A stretch of DNA of 64,000 nucleotides from Bacteroidales bacterium UBA7009 (GCA_002449665.1 DJXH01000027.1:1-64000); one strand, 5' to 3'; counted from the first letter of the stretch, positions 29,001 through 37,807 are shown. Program-made: numbers and translations. Notes: a model not told the origin generated them from the letters alone.

Positions 29001-31949
29001 TTGCGCCTTATAGTTAATCCTGCATACGTGCTGCTGAACGGTGTAACACCCGACTTGAATATGGATACACGTGTGCGCATAACACGATATATAAACAAGG
29101 GCGAATCATACTATTTCAACGGTCAGTATCTGACGGAAGAAGGCGAGTACGGCGAGTCGGGCAAGACGATATATACCGATTGCGACAGCGTAACCTTGCT
29201 AACGCTTAAAGTGCTTGATAATATTGGTAATGTGTGCGATACTGTCTGCGAGGCAGACCTGCCGTATATATGGACACACGACGGCGGACAGACTGTTGTT
29301 TGCGAGACGGAGGGTGATTATCGTTTTGATACTCTCACTACCCATCTTACCGACTCTGTTGTCTATCTGCACCTAACCGTTCAAATTGCGGAAGACCGTC
29401 CGATGGAGTATGCTTCTATTTGCAGCGGCGGCAGTTACGACTGGGCTGACCACCCCGCTTACCAAGGCTTGCAGAGAGCAGATATATACCACGATACTAT
29501 ACGTACAGCACGCGGCTGCGACAGTATCCGCTATTCGCTTTCGCTCACACTCAATCCTGTCTATACGGATATAAAGGATGCAGACACCATTTGCTATGAC
29601 GAACTTGCTGCTTATACATGGCAGGGCGAAACTTTCACTTCGCTTATCACCTCTAACACCGGCGAAAAGCAGGAAACAACTATCACCAAGACCCTTACCA
29701 CCTTATATACAGGTTGCGACAGTACTGTTCAGTTTACGCTGACCGTCTATCCGACCTACAATGTGGAAGATGAGATAGATAAGTGCTCCGGCGAGTTCCC
29801 CTTCACTTGGAACGGACTGACCATCAGTTCGCTTGCAGATGACGGTGCCGAAGTTACATTGCAGTCCGTTGCCGGTTGCGACAGTACGGTTACCCTTCGT
29901 CTCAAGCAACTGCAAAGTAAGGAGTTTACAGACGTTCAAACTGTCTGTGCCAACTCATTCCCATTCCGTTGGAACGGTATCAACATCACATCCGAAGAGC
30001 AGGGTAACGGTCAGCAGGTTACGTTGACAACGGCTGACGGCTGCGACAGTATAGTTACTCTGGCTTTGTCGCTCCACCGCTCGTATGACAACATAATGGA
30101 TGCTACCACTATCTGCTATGACGAACTTGCGGACTTTGAGTGGGAAGGCAATTCCTTCACTGACCTCATTACCGAAAACACAGGGCAAAGGCAGGTGCGT
30201 TCCCTCACGCAGAATATTGGCACTCGCTTCACCGGCTGCGATAGTATCGTTACTTTCACTCTTATAGTATATCCTACTTTCGAGCAGGTGATTGATGTAC
30301 CAATCTGCTCGTCCGAATTACCTTATACTTGGCGTGGCAGCGATGCCAATGGCGAGTTCGTTGAGACGTTTAACGAAACAACTTCAATGACCAAGTACCT
30401 TACTACTGTCAACGGCTGCGACAGCATCGTAACGCTCAATCTCACTGTCAATCAGTATTACAATATCTCCACCGTGGAGACTATCTGCGACAGCGATCTG
30501 CCATATACATGGGAGGGTGAGACCTTCACAGCAGCTGGCAGCAGAACCAAGAACCTGAAGTCGTCTGACGGTTGCGATAGTATTGTTACCTTCACTCTGA
30601 ACGTAAACCGTACATATAAAGGTATAACGGATTCCGATACGATATGCTATAGCGAGGTGGCAAACTACAGGTGGGGTAAATATACCTTCGACGGACCGGT
30701 GGTAGATCGTGTCATACGCTCTACCGTTACCGATACCTTCCCGACCGTAAACGGCTGCGACAGTATAGTAACCTTCACGCTTGTGGTTAATCCTGAGTAT
30801 AACATCACCGACTCGCGTACCGTATGTGCAGACGAACTGCCTTACACTTGGGAGGGTATAACGTTCAACACCGATGGTACACGTACCAAGACCCTAAAAA
30901 CTATAGCCGGTTGCGACAGTACCGTTACTTTCACCCTGCGGGTACAGCGTGCCACTACCCGCAACTCATCGGATGAGGTGTGCGACAATACTCTGCCGTA
31001 TGTATGGACCACCTACCGTGAGCAGTATCTTGAGAGCGGCGGCAAGTATAGCGACACGCTGCGTACGGCACGCGGCTGCGACAGTATAATTTATAACCTT
31101 ACTCTAACTGTTTATACGGATGTGGTACAAGGAACGGCTGTGATGACCAACCAGACGCTATGTCCCGAGCAAGACCAACTGCAAGTGCAGTTCACCTTCT
31201 CTGCCGGTCACCCCGAGACCTATTCCCTCGTCTTTGACGAAAGGGCTACACAGCAGCGGTTTGAAACTATAGAAGGAACGGTGGTAACAGGAACTACTAC
31301 CATCAACGTACCTATGCCCTATGATGCTATGCAGCCCAACTCCTATCCGCGTGCTGATGACTATACCGCCTCGCTTGTGGTTACCGACCGCTGCGACAAG
31401 CAGACAGTCTATCCGCTGTCGTTCAGGGTGTTGTACCCGTCGTCTATAATATTGCAGAAGTGGAACGACGTGCTTGCCGTACTCGGCGAAAAAGCCAACG
31501 GCGGTTTGACGTTCTCCTCTATACAATGGTATCACAACGGCAGTCCGATAGAGAGCGAGGGCGAGCATAACTCATATATTTACGAGTATCCAAACCTCGC
31601 TTTCGGTACGCCGTATTGGGTAGAACTGACTCGTGCAGACGACGGTAAGACATTCGTTACCTGTCCGTTCTATCCCCAGCCCAAACAACTGCGACCTATG
31701 CCCGAACGTGATGCCATCGCGCTCCGTCCGGCTGAACAGGGGGATATGAGACGGATATATATAGACACGGAATTAAGCGGAAAATATATAGTTTATGACA
31801 TTACGGGCAAATGGCTGCAAAGCGGCTGTTTCGGCGGTGAAGGCGGCTACCTCATTACCTTGGAGAAAAACTATACTTCCGGCACATATCTAATCTATTT
31901 CCACTGCGATGACGGAACGGTGGAGATAAAGAAATGGATGCTCAACTGA
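26070..31949 (+). CDS. Array paralogue 6: giant GCDS-repeat secreted protein with T9SS tail
   Basis: 1959 residues, the largest gene of the window. Signal peptide to about residue 25 (FTGLSSYAQ). The head differs from all other paralogues: about 26-230 has a Tyr/Trp-rich stretch (YYSYYSYYWGWQYG near 139-152), followed by an InlB-B-like repeat (GSGTLGVVPECEYHTTGE ... MEITANFGSC, about 245-312). Then come about 21 repeats (about 315-1690) ending in CDSIVTFTLxV-type motifs, many starting IC.SELPYTWEG. The early ones match paralogue 3 in order and variant type. The end has LCPEQDQLQVQF ... PRADDYTASL, YPSSIILQKWNDVL (from about 1789), LTRADDGKTFVTC and a T9SS-like tail (YIVYDITGKWLQSGCF, GTYLIYF). 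It may form a long, disulfide-braced rod; that is an inference from the repeats. Confidence 0.8.
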   Translation: MKRLKLHLVSLLILLIFTGLSSYAQTCCPVKSPLGWRDQFMFNMSGDNITSQTFRDNDEDWATITNYAGSQFRNDHDYFLRITATSTRSDVNSDDRLVLCWWLGTSTYGKTQNYAGFTGPVAGTYYLQEPFIYEFGPYYSYYSYYWGWQYGSSPASPALVQYKRFSGYTNSGWFEWVNPFSSYVHPRNNQYDYVAFNNYRVEVSAGDNGRLFVAIYRADDCEPTMTIGTKTDPDVNKLTTSVNGSGTLGVVPECEYHTTGETITLTPTPANSSICFTGFTGADASYVTDNGNGTYRLTMQAREMEITANFGSCEKDSVITDTICTGTTYDLAYLRSIRPYLPAAQVNTFVETKYTPDDSKEADITATWTGTVTTTNGKTNYTINVLTAKSYSETIAQILCQAELESFWAAHSFSDPVPAIDGRPVQTTAVEQFTTRYGCDSVVTYNLTINPTTYGVATKWICSNELVTNGFTWWGTTYKEVPAVAPTHTYMHRLYNCDSIVTLDIQVCWADTLYDTIRVCSFDNFSYNWTKTNKGAQSKTSADLKPYSDVAYLVDSINEIKYDCLMADPNDYLFCDSIWYLVVMLQDEPIVKEASFSLCQADLPDFAAGETYPYTFADETGNTHIVNITDTATAEKSGNVYVYRDTVRSAGGCDSAYYILNVKTVNRIVMPTEKRYRCEGSNESGDSWYIPGFDEHNDKEEYENMAEPGYYEDILKSANGCDSIVYSLEVIELPTYSEYSVWTFTGVQRFDTRIKIVEPIYINEGDSYRCGDTDYKESGTHEEHTHTVPVNGYSCDSVIVFTLVVLDNVENIYDTICAGEQYTWHKLVSDTPQDSVYETSGTYTFYTKTTVGTDSVAMLHLQVMPAAVDSAYTRTICYGDTYTDSHFTALTQAETYDAYTKYSIFDCDSVHYSLTLNVVMPVEMPVDTAYRCFNEGAYIWRIDDWKEHNERYEQVFEDSLYLDTLRSVGGSDSVYYALRLIVNPAYVLLNGVTPDLNMDTRVRITRYINKGESYYFNGQYLTEEGEYGESGKTIYTDCDSVTLLTLKVLDNIGNVCDTVCEADLPYIWTHDGGQTVVCETEGDYRFDTLTTHLTDSVVYLHLTVQIAEDRPMEYASICSGGSYDWADHPAYQGLQRADIYHDTIRTARGCDSIRYSLSLTLNPVYTDIKDADTICYDELAAYTWQGETFTSLITSNTGEKQETTITKTLTTLYTGCDSTVQFTLTVYPTYNVEDEIDKCSGEFPFTWNGLTISSLADDGAEVTLQSVAGCDSTVTLRLKQLQSKEFTDVQTVCANSFPFRWNGINITSEEQGNGQQVTLTTADGCDSIVTLALSLHRSYDNIMDATTICYDELADFEWEGNSFTDLITENTGQRQVRSLTQNIGTRFTGCDSIVTFTLIVYPTFEQVIDVPICSSELPYTWRGSDANGEFVETFNETTSMTKYLTTVNGCDSIVTLNLTVNQYYNISTVETICDSDLPYTWEGETFTAAGSRTKNLKSSDGCDSIVTFTLNVNRTYKGITDSDTICYSEVANYRWGKYTFDGPVVDRVIRSTVTDTFPTVNGCDSIVTFTLVVNPEYNITDSRTVCADELPYTWEGITFNTDGTRTKTLKTIAGCDSTVTFTLRVQRATTRNSSDEVCDNTLPYVWTTYREQYLESGGKYSDTLRTARGCDSIIYNLTLTVYTDVVQGTAVMTNQTLCPEQDQLQVQFTFSAGHPETYSLVFDERATQQRFETIEGTVVTGTTTINVPMPYDAMQPNSYPRADDYTASLVVTDRCDKQTVYPLSFRVLYPSSIILQKWNDVLAVLGEKANGGLTFSSIQWYHNGSPIESEGEHNSYIYEYPNLAFGTPYWVELTRADDGKTFVTCPFYPQPKQLRPMPERDAIALRPAEQGDMRRIYIDTELSGKYIVYDITGKWLQSGCFGGEGGYLITLEKNYTSGTYLIYFHCDDGTVEIKKWMLN

Positions 31950-31997
31950 TACATTCGGATAGGGCATAGGGGTTGTTAACAGATAAATTTCAAAATA

Positions 31998-34055
31998 ATG
32001 AAAACCGATTTTGTTAAATCATTGCTTGTTATGGGATTGGCATCAATGTTATGGGGGATGCCTTTGCAAGCACAGTGTTTTGATTTGTCCCAAATAGGCG
32101 ATTGGAATACTTTCCGTTGTATAAACTATGATTTTACGGTAGGACGGCGTTTTGGCGACCTTGAGGAATATACTTGGCGTGCTTCCAAGGCACCTGATGA
32201 CCATCCCCGCCATACTCTTATGACGGAGCAGGGACAGGACGATATCTGCCCCGATTTGAACGTCTTGCCGCCCGAAGGCGGTATGAGCGTAAGGCTTGCT
32301 TCGGCTTCCTATGCCGCCAAGGATAGTGCTCAAGGTATGGCTGCGGCACATTATATAACCATTACAGAAGATGCACCTATTATCAAGTTCCGCTATGCAG
32401 CCGTTATGGAGAACCCCAAGCACGAACTTGCCGGCAATCCCGACTTCTATATGTGGGCGCAACCCAACTTCGATTTCCGTATCTTCGGTACGGCTACCGG
32501 AGAGCAGGTGTTGGTTGATTGCTCGCTGCGTGAGTACTATATGACCGTACCCGAGGCTATGGTCGGCTGGAAAGAGGGCGTAGTGGAAGGTACGGAAGAT
32601 GATCCGAAGTACTATATGTGGAAGGACTGGACTACGGTGTCTATTGACCTTAGCGACCATATCGGCGAGAAGATGATTATCTTCATCAATGCTTACGACT
32701 GCTCCGAGTCTGCCTACGACCCCGATAACCGCCGTATCACTATCTGCAAGAACCGTGAGCGCATACATCTCTACTATTCTCTCAGTTGCGATGCGAGCGG
32801 TATAGATATGCGGCAGGACTGCTCCGACGGCGACAAGACCACTCTCTCCGTATCGGAAGACTTGTACTCTTTCCGCTGGTTTAAGAAGGATGAAGCCGAC
32901 AAGACTATTTCCACCGAGCGTACTATCAGTTTTAATACACCCAAGTCGCCTGAAACGAATCAGACCTACTGCTGCGAGGTGGAGGATATGTGCGGCAAGC
33001 ATACGTTTGAGTATGAGGTTTATGCAACGCAGATATTTACCGAAAAACAGTCGCTGCCTTTCGGCTCTACTTATACTTGGGCCGTAAATGACAGCACCTA
33101 CAGCAAGTCGGCAAAGCAGACTATTATCGTTCCTCACTACAATAGCGAGTGCGATAGTATAGTGTATAAACTCGACCTCTCCATTAAGGCTGACTCTTGC
33201 GATGGTCGTTTCGCAGTAGAGAAGAAAGCCATTTGCCCCGATGTAGATACAGCCGTTGTCATCGTTCCTACTTACGATTTCGGCGGTATCAACGAATATG
33301 ATATTAAGTTTGACAGAGCGGCTCGTGCAGCAGGGTTTGAGGATATAACCAACGGCGACTTCGATGACAATGGCAATCTTGCTTTCCCGCTGCCTGTCAA
33401 GTATGAAGAGCAGATAGACGATAACGGTATTCGCCGCCAGCTGGCTTACACCCGCCCGGGTAAGTATGGTTTTACTCTCGTTGAGCGCAATACGTGCGAT
33501 GAAACACGTGAGCATAAACTGACCTTCACCGTCAATTACCCCAAGACCGTTATCTATCAGCGTTGGAACGATGTGCTGCTTGTGCAGAACGAGCGTTACA
33601 ACGGCGGATATAAGATTTCGTCAGTCAGTTGGTATAAAGCCGATGGCACTGCTCTCACAGCCTCGGGCGAGATAGGGGCTTACTACTATGCCGCCAACCA
33701 GTTCGGATATACGATAGGCGATGAGTACTATGCCAAACTGACTCGTGAGGATGACGGCGTTAGCGTATGTACTTGCAACTTCAAGCCCGTGCAGCAGACA
33801 GGTGAAACAACCGAGACGAAAGTGAACTTCACCGTAGAAGGCTCATCCGCTCCGGCTCGGGAGATAAGGCTGCATACGAATCAAAGCGGTACATATAGTC
33901 TGTTCAGCATAACCGGTATAATGCTTACTTCCGGTTATGTTGAGGCTCAGAATATAGCTGCCGTTACTTTGCCTGTGGCAGCAGCCGGTACGTATATTGT
34001 CCGCTTTACAGCCGACAGCGGTGAGATGCGCTCGACTAAAATCGTGTTGCGCTGA
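31998..34055 (+). CDS. Array paralogue 7: single-repeat form with T9SS tail
   Basis: 685 residues. Signal peptide to about residue 26 (LWGMPLQAQ). The head resembles paralogue 5 (DDHPRHTLMTEQ, LNVLPPEGGMSVRLAS, MWKDWTTVSIDLSDHIGEKM). Ig-like domain about 280-345 (LYSFRWFKKDEADKTISTE); one degenerate repeat ending CDSIVYKLDLSI (about 345-398); then ICPDVDTAVVIV ... TRPGKYGFTL and YPKTVIYQRWNDVLLVQNER (from about 513). The usual LTRADDGKT is LTREDDGVSVCTC. The tail (TYSLFSITGIMLTSGYVEA, GTYIVRF) is T9SS-like. It sits 48 bases after paralogue 6 and 49 bases before the OmpA-type gene, as if co-transcribed. Confidence 0.8.
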   Translation: MKTDFVKSLLVMGLASMLWGMPLQAQCFDLSQIGDWNTFRCINYDFTVGRRFGDLEEYTWRASKAPDDHPRHTLMTEQGQDDICPDLNVLPPEGGMSVRLASASYAAKDSAQGMAAAHYITITEDAPIIKFRYAAVMENPKHELAGNPDFYMWAQPNFDFRIFGTATGEQVLVDCSLREYYMTVPEAMVGWKEGVVEGTEDDPKYYMWKDWTTVSIDLSDHIGEKMIIFINAYDCSESAYDPDNRRITICKNRERIHLYYSLSCDASGIDMRQDCSDGDKTTLSVSEDLYSFRWFKKDEADKTISTERTISFNTPKSPETNQTYCCEVEDMCGKHTFEYEVYATQIFTEKQSLPFGSTYTWAVNDSTYSKSAKQTIIVPHYNSECDSIVYKLDLSIKADSCDGRFAVEKKAICPDVDTAVVIVPTYDFGGINEYDIKFDRAARAAGFEDITNGDFDDNGNLAFPLPVKYEEQIDDNGIRRQLAYTRPGKYGFTLVERNTCDETREHKLTFTVNYPKTVIYQRWNDVLLVQNERYNGGYKISSVSWYKADGTALTASGEIGAYYYAANQFGYTIGDEYYAKLTREDDGVSVCTCNFKPVQQTGETTETKVNFTVEGSSAPAREIRLHTNQSGTYSLFSITGIMLTSGYVEAQNIAAVTLPVAAAGTYIVRFTADSGEMRSTKIVLR

Positions 34056-34104
34056 GATAATGAAATTAGTAAAAACATTCTGTAGGATATAAAGATATAG
34101 AAAG

Positions 34105-35562
34105 ATGAAAAGAGTATCTTACTTTCTGCTTCTCCTCTTTTTGCCGATAGGCATACTGCAAGCAGAGCAAGCCACTTCTGTTACCTATTCTGCACACGAG
34201 CAGGCAGGTCAAGAGTATAACAAGCCGGTCCACTATTTCGGTCTTGGCGTTAGGCTCGGTTACAGCCAATTCGGGCAAAGTTACAACAAGCAGGCACAAC
34301 TTGGCGGCCAAGACTGGATGACCGGCAAACTTGGAGTGCCGGGTGGCGCAGATGCCGGCTTGGAGTTAAGATATAAACTTGAGCGCAACCTGCTCCGCTT
34401 TACTGCCGGCATAGATGCTGTCTATTCGGGCAGCAGCATAGGCGGTAATCTCAACTATGCTTACCCCGTCCTTTTGCCGTCCACCGACCTTACCTACTAC
34501 TACGATTTCAGTAAGGTCAGCGAGCAGCATAATACCTTTGAGGTGGGTATTCCTATTATGGTGGGTGCCAACTATCAGGGCTTTTATGCGCAAGCAGGTG
34601 TCAGAGTTGGACTGCCGTTGATGAAGACCTATAGTCTCAAAACCGACCTTACCACTATCATTCACGACGAGCGTGGTATAGACGACTATACCGATATGCC
34701 CAACCACTTCCTTGACCGTACCAATCCTACGGCAAAAGGCAAACTTGGGCTTGGTGTGGTCAATCCGCAGGTGGCAATAGAGGTCGGATATAACCTTGAC
34801 CCCTATATGCAGAGGCAATATACTTGGAAGGCAGGGACTGAACCATCATTTGTTGAGTTGATTCACTATGAAGTGGCTGCGTATGCCAACATAGGCGTAT
34901 TGAACTATAACGATGCTCCTACACAGACGGAGTTCTATACTCGCAAGGCAGCAGATGACCCCGAAATAACGAGCCTTATGTCGCTTACGGACGACAAGAC
35001 ACTGCTTGCCAAAGACGATGCCGGTAAGTTCAACTCTATGATCCCTTGGAATATAGGCGTTCGTTTTAATGTCTATTACGAGCGTTATGACAAGCCCATA
35101 GAGCAGAAACCGCGCAAGAAACGTAAGAGAAGACCGAAACCAAAACCCGAGGTGGTAGTGGAAGAAGAGGTTGTGCCTGTTGATACTATTGTATATAACG
35201 GCGATACTATCCAGCAGGGTGATACTATCGTCATGGAGAACCTCTATTTCGATACGGATAAGAGTACTATTCGTAAGATTTCCGACCCGACTATTAACGA
35301 ACTCGCAGAACTCTTGCAGTCTCACCCGAACCTGAAGATTACCCTTGTCGGTCATACTGATAATGTGGGACGACCCGAATACAACCAACGCTTGAGTGAG
35401 GCACGTGTCGTATCTGTGAAGAACGAACTTGTCAAACGAGGTATTGACGGCGAGAGGATAAAGACGATCGGAAAGGGTATGACAGAACCTATTGCCGACA
35501 ACCGAACCGCCGAAGGCAGGGCACAGAACAGGCGTGTCGAGATTGTGATAGACGAACAGTAA
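34105..35562 (+). CDS. Outer-membrane beta-barrel with OmpA-like peptidoglycan-binding domain
   Basis: 485 residues. Signal peptide to about residue 20 (LFLPIGILQAEQ); an outer-membrane barrel-like region about 35-325 (VRLGYSQFG, AGIDAVYSGSSIGG, VGANYQGFYAQAGVRVG); a strongly basic linker near 332-348 (KPRKKRKRRPKPKPE) followed by an acidic patch (VVVEEEVVP); then the OmpA domain about 375-483 (ENLYFDTDKSTI, LVGHTDNVG, YNQRLSEARVVSV, QNRRVEI). OmpA domains bind diaminopimelate peptidoglycan, so the protein should tie the outer membrane to the cell wall. Its place directly after the array suggests a supporting or anchoring role for the surface proteins; that link is inference from gene order only. 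Confidence 0.85.
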   Translation: MKRVSYFLLLLFLPIGILQAEQATSVTYSAHEQAGQEYNKPVHYFGLGVRLGYSQFGQSYNKQAQLGGQDWMTGKLGVPGGADAGLELRYKLERNLLRFTAGIDAVYSGSSIGGNLNYAYPVLLPSTDLTYYYDFSKVSEQHNTFEVGIPIMVGANYQGFYAQAGVRVGLPLMKTYSLKTDLTTIIHDERGIDDYTDMPNHFLDRTNPTAKGKLGLGVVNPQVAIEVGYNLDPYMQRQYTWKAGTEPSFVELIHYEVAAYANIGVLNYNDAPTQTEFYTRKAADDPEITSLMSLTDDKTLLAKDDAGKFNSMIPWNIGVRFNVYYERYDKPIEQKPRKKRKRRPKPKPEVVVEEEVVPVDTIVYNGDTIQQGDTIVMENLYFDTDKSTIRKISDPTINELAELLQSHPNLKITLVGHTDNVGRPEYNQRLSEARVVSVKNELVKRGIDGERIKTIGKGMTEPIADNRTAEGRAQNRRVEIVIDEQ

Positions 35563-35611
35563 AGCACACGAGAAAATCATAAACTATAAACATTATAACC
35601 TATCAACATAT

Positions 35612-36553
35612 ATGAACAAGAAGCATTTTATAACAATGTCCCTTTTGTGCCTGATGTCGCTTACCGTAGCGGCAGAAAGCAACCTCGGTGCCAATTGCTT
35701 TGCTATCTGGGCTAACGGAGGCATTGCCAACTATATCGGCAAGACGCCGGGTGCGAAAGCCGCACTCGGCTACGGCGGCAGCCTCGGATTCGGCTATGAG
35801 TGGCGCGACCAAACACTGCTCGTCCAGACAGGTGTCGGTATCAGATATACGCAGACCGGACTAAATGCCGACAACAGAGTCTATACACTCTATAATCAGT
35901 ATGACTCCGAGGGACACTTGATGGACTATCAGTACATAGAAACCAACCGTCGTGATGTCTATAATCAGGCTACCATACAAGTGCCGATAATGGTAGGTGC
36001 ACACGTGAGCGGATTCTATTTCCTCGCAGGCGTGAAGGCTAATATATATGCATACAACCAGTCGGACATCAAGGGTAATTATGCCGCACAGGGTGTGTAT
36101 GACATACTCATTGATCCGCTTGCCAATATGGACAACCACCTCTACTATACCAACCGCGAGATAACCTCTTCGCGTAAGTATGGAATGAAGTTTAACGTTG
36201 CCCTCAGTGCCGAACTCGGCGGCGAGTTTCGTCTTGGCGAGAGTGCAGGCGGCAATGTGTCGTATATGCGCATAGGTGCTTTTGCCGATTTCAACGTGCT
36301 TGACGACCGCACTACGTCCAACAATGCTATGCTTGAGTACCCGCCTTCGTTTAATAACACGGATATGATTTCTGTGTTGAAGCAGAACGACTATCTGCAT
36401 TCCACCGCTGCGGAGAACCCGCTTCGCCAACTCTATGCAGGCGTTAAACTCACGTTCCTTATCTCGTCCGGTGTTAAGTACGGTTGCGTAATGTGTGAAG
36501 GCGGTTATCCCTCTGCGCGTGATCGTCGTCGCGGCAGCCGTCTGCAAAGATAA
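35612..36553 (+). CDS. Outer-membrane beta-barrel protein, last gene of the array
   Basis: 313 residues. Signal peptide to about residue 21 (SLLCLMSLTVAAES); the rest alternates polar and hydrophobic residues with Gly and aromatic positions as in outer-membrane barrels (GYGGSLGFGYEWRDQTLLVQTGVGIRYTQ begins near residue 47; VPIMVGAHVSGFYFLAGVKANIY near 125). The middle resembles the barrel part of the preceding OmpA-type protein (both have VPIMVGA/IPIMVGANYQGFY), so the two may be related. It lacks an OmpA domain and ends in a short basic tail (ARDRRRGSRLQR). Gap to the upstream gene is 49 bases; a strong terminator follows. Confidence 0.75.
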   Translation: MNKKHFITMSLLCLMSLTVAAESNLGANCFAIWANGGIANYIGKTPGAKAALGYGGSLGFGYEWRDQTLLVQTGVGIRYTQTGLNADNRVYTLYNQYDSEGHLMDYQYIETNRRDVYNQATIQVPIMVGAHVSGFYFLAGVKANIYAYNQSDIKGNYAAQGVYDILIDPLANMDNHLYYTNREITSSRKYGMKFNVALSAELGGEFRLGESAGGNVSYMRIGAFADFNVLDDRTTSNNAMLEYPPSFNNTDMISVLKQNDYLHSTAAENPLRQLYAGVKLTFLISSGVKYGCVMCEGGYPSARDRRRGSRLQR

Positions 36554-36580
36554 TCCGTGTATCAACCATATATGGCTCAT

Positions 36581-36617
36581 AAAGCAACCCCTCATACAGC
36601 GTATGAGGGGTTGCTTT
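36581..36617. terminator. Bidirectional hairpin terminator
   Basis: A perfect 17-bp stem, AAAGCAACCCCTCATAC with GTATGAGGGGTTGCTTT, and a 3-base loop (AGC). A-rich and T-rich stem ends let it work in both directions. It separates the plus-strand barrel gene from the convergent minus-strand gene ending at 36647. Confidence 0.9.
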
Positions 36618-36646
36618 ATATTTTGCGTTTTGCTGTGCTCTGTCAG

Positions 36647-37066
36647 TTACGCTCGTTTGGAGCGTTCTTCTCTTACTATGAGTAGTGCCTCTTCTCTTAC
36701 GTCTTCGGGCAGACTGATGCCTCGTTGCTCTATGCTTCTCACCCAGCCTGTTATGTCTTGCGGCATAAGCGAACGATAGACGGCTTTTATTTCTTCTGCC
36801 TGCTCTTCAGTCAGGTCTTCTGCTGCGATACCTTGCAGGTTGTCCAACTCTTCATCGTCGTAATATACAGGCTCCGTGGTCATCGCTTTTTCTCTTTCGC
36901 AGACGAGGTGCTGACCGCAACATTCACCTTCCGTGTTTTGTGTTTGCCGAGCCGCTACCTGCGCATCTTCCTTTGCTCTTTCTTCTGCCGTCTGCCGTCT
37001 TGCGCGCCACTCAAACAGCACTAAGATAAGTATTCCTAATGCTATAAAGAGTATTAGAGGTATCAT
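36647..37066 (-). CDS. Conserved Bacteroidales membrane-anchored protein, function unknown
   Basis: 139 residues. One N-terminal membrane segment (MIPLILFIALGILILVLF) is followed by a charged cytoplasmic stretch. A Cys/His pattern GECCGQHLVCERE lies near residue 48, then PVYYDDEELDNLQG and a helical C-terminus with LPEDVREEALLIV. I recognise the ECCGxHxVCE ... YYDDEELD arrangement as a conserved hypothetical family of Bacteroidales, without a known activity; the Cys residues could bind metal. The gene starts 3 bases after the zinc-ribbon gene stops, so the two are co-transcribed. Confidence 0.7.
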   Translation of the reverse strand: MIPLILFIALGILILVLFEWRARRQTAEERAKEDAQVAARQTQNTEGECCGQHLVCEREKAMTTEPVYYDDEELDNLQGIAAEDLTEEQAEEIKAVYRSLMPQDITGWVRSIEQRGISLPEDVREEALLIVREERSKRA

Positions 37067-37069
37067 TGT

Positions 37070-37807
37070 TTACATCTCCGAGTCAACGAGTATGCGACCA
37101 CAGAACTCGCAAACGATGATTTTCTTGCGCTGGCGTATGTCGAGTTGACGTTGTGCAGGTATCTTGCTGTGGCAACCGCCGCAACTGTCGCGTTCGATTT
37201 TTACCACTGCCAAACCGTTGTGTGCGTTCTTACGTATGCGCTTGAAGGCGGCAAGCAGACGGTCGTCAATGTTCTTTTCGAGGTCGGCGGAGCGGAGCAT
37301 AAGTGCTTCTGTCTCGGCTTTGGTCTCGGAGAGAATGGAGTCGAGTTCGGATTTCTTTTGGTTCAGATCCACCGTTTTCTCCTCCATATCGCTGACGGTC
37401 TTCACTTTATCCTGTTGGCGTGTCTCGAGGTCAGCGGTGTAGTTTTTGATTTTCTTTTGGCTCAGTTCGATGTCAAGTTGCTGATACTCTATCTCTTTTG
37501 AGAGGTTATCATACTCGCGGTTGTTGCGAACGTTGTTCTGCTGCTCTTTGTAGCGCGAGATGCTGGCGTTGGCGTTCTCTATGCGCACGCGGTGGTCGGA
37601 GATTTGTGTCTCAAGTTCTTTAATCTCGTTTTCAATGTTTTGCAGACGAGTTTTCAGACCTTCCACCTCGTCGTTCATATCTTTCACTTCCTGTGGCAGT
37701 TCGCCCGCGAGTATGCGCAGTTCGTCAATCTTCGAATCTACTTGTTGCAGTTCATACAGTGCTTTAAGTTTTTCTTCCACTGTCAGTTCTTTTTCTTCTT
37801 TTTTCAT
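37070..37807 (-). CDS. Coiled-coil zinc-ribbon protein (DUF164/C4-type family)
   Basis: 245 residues: a long coiled coil (about 15-175, rich in Glu/Lys/Gln and Leu heptads), then a C-terminal zinc ribbon with CGGCHSKIPAQRQLDI and CEFCG. Four Cys in two CxxC pairs would bind one zinc. Proteins of this type are thought to bind nucleic acid or act as adaptors, but no precise role is established. It is in the middle of a minus-strand operon with Nif3-like and DUF5606 genes, an order found in other Bacteroidales as far as I recall. Confidence 0.85.
   Translation of the reverse strand: MKKEEKELTVEEKLKALYELQQVDSKIDELRILAGELPQEVKDMNDEVEGLKTRLQNIENEIKELETQISDHRVRIENANASISRYKEQQNNVRNNREYDNLSKEIEYQQLDIELSQKKIKNYTADLETRQQDKVKTVSDMEEKTVDLNQKKSELDSILSETKAETEALMLRSADLEKNIDDRLLAAFKRIRKNAHNGLAVVKIERDSCGGCHSKIPAQRQLDIRQRKKIIVCEFCGRILVDSEM

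Noticed and set aside
32049..33515. A 488-codon minus-strand open frame opposite paralogue 7
   Set aside because: It lies entirely antisense to a clear secreted-protein gene, shows no domain or signal and is explained by codon bias of the real gene.
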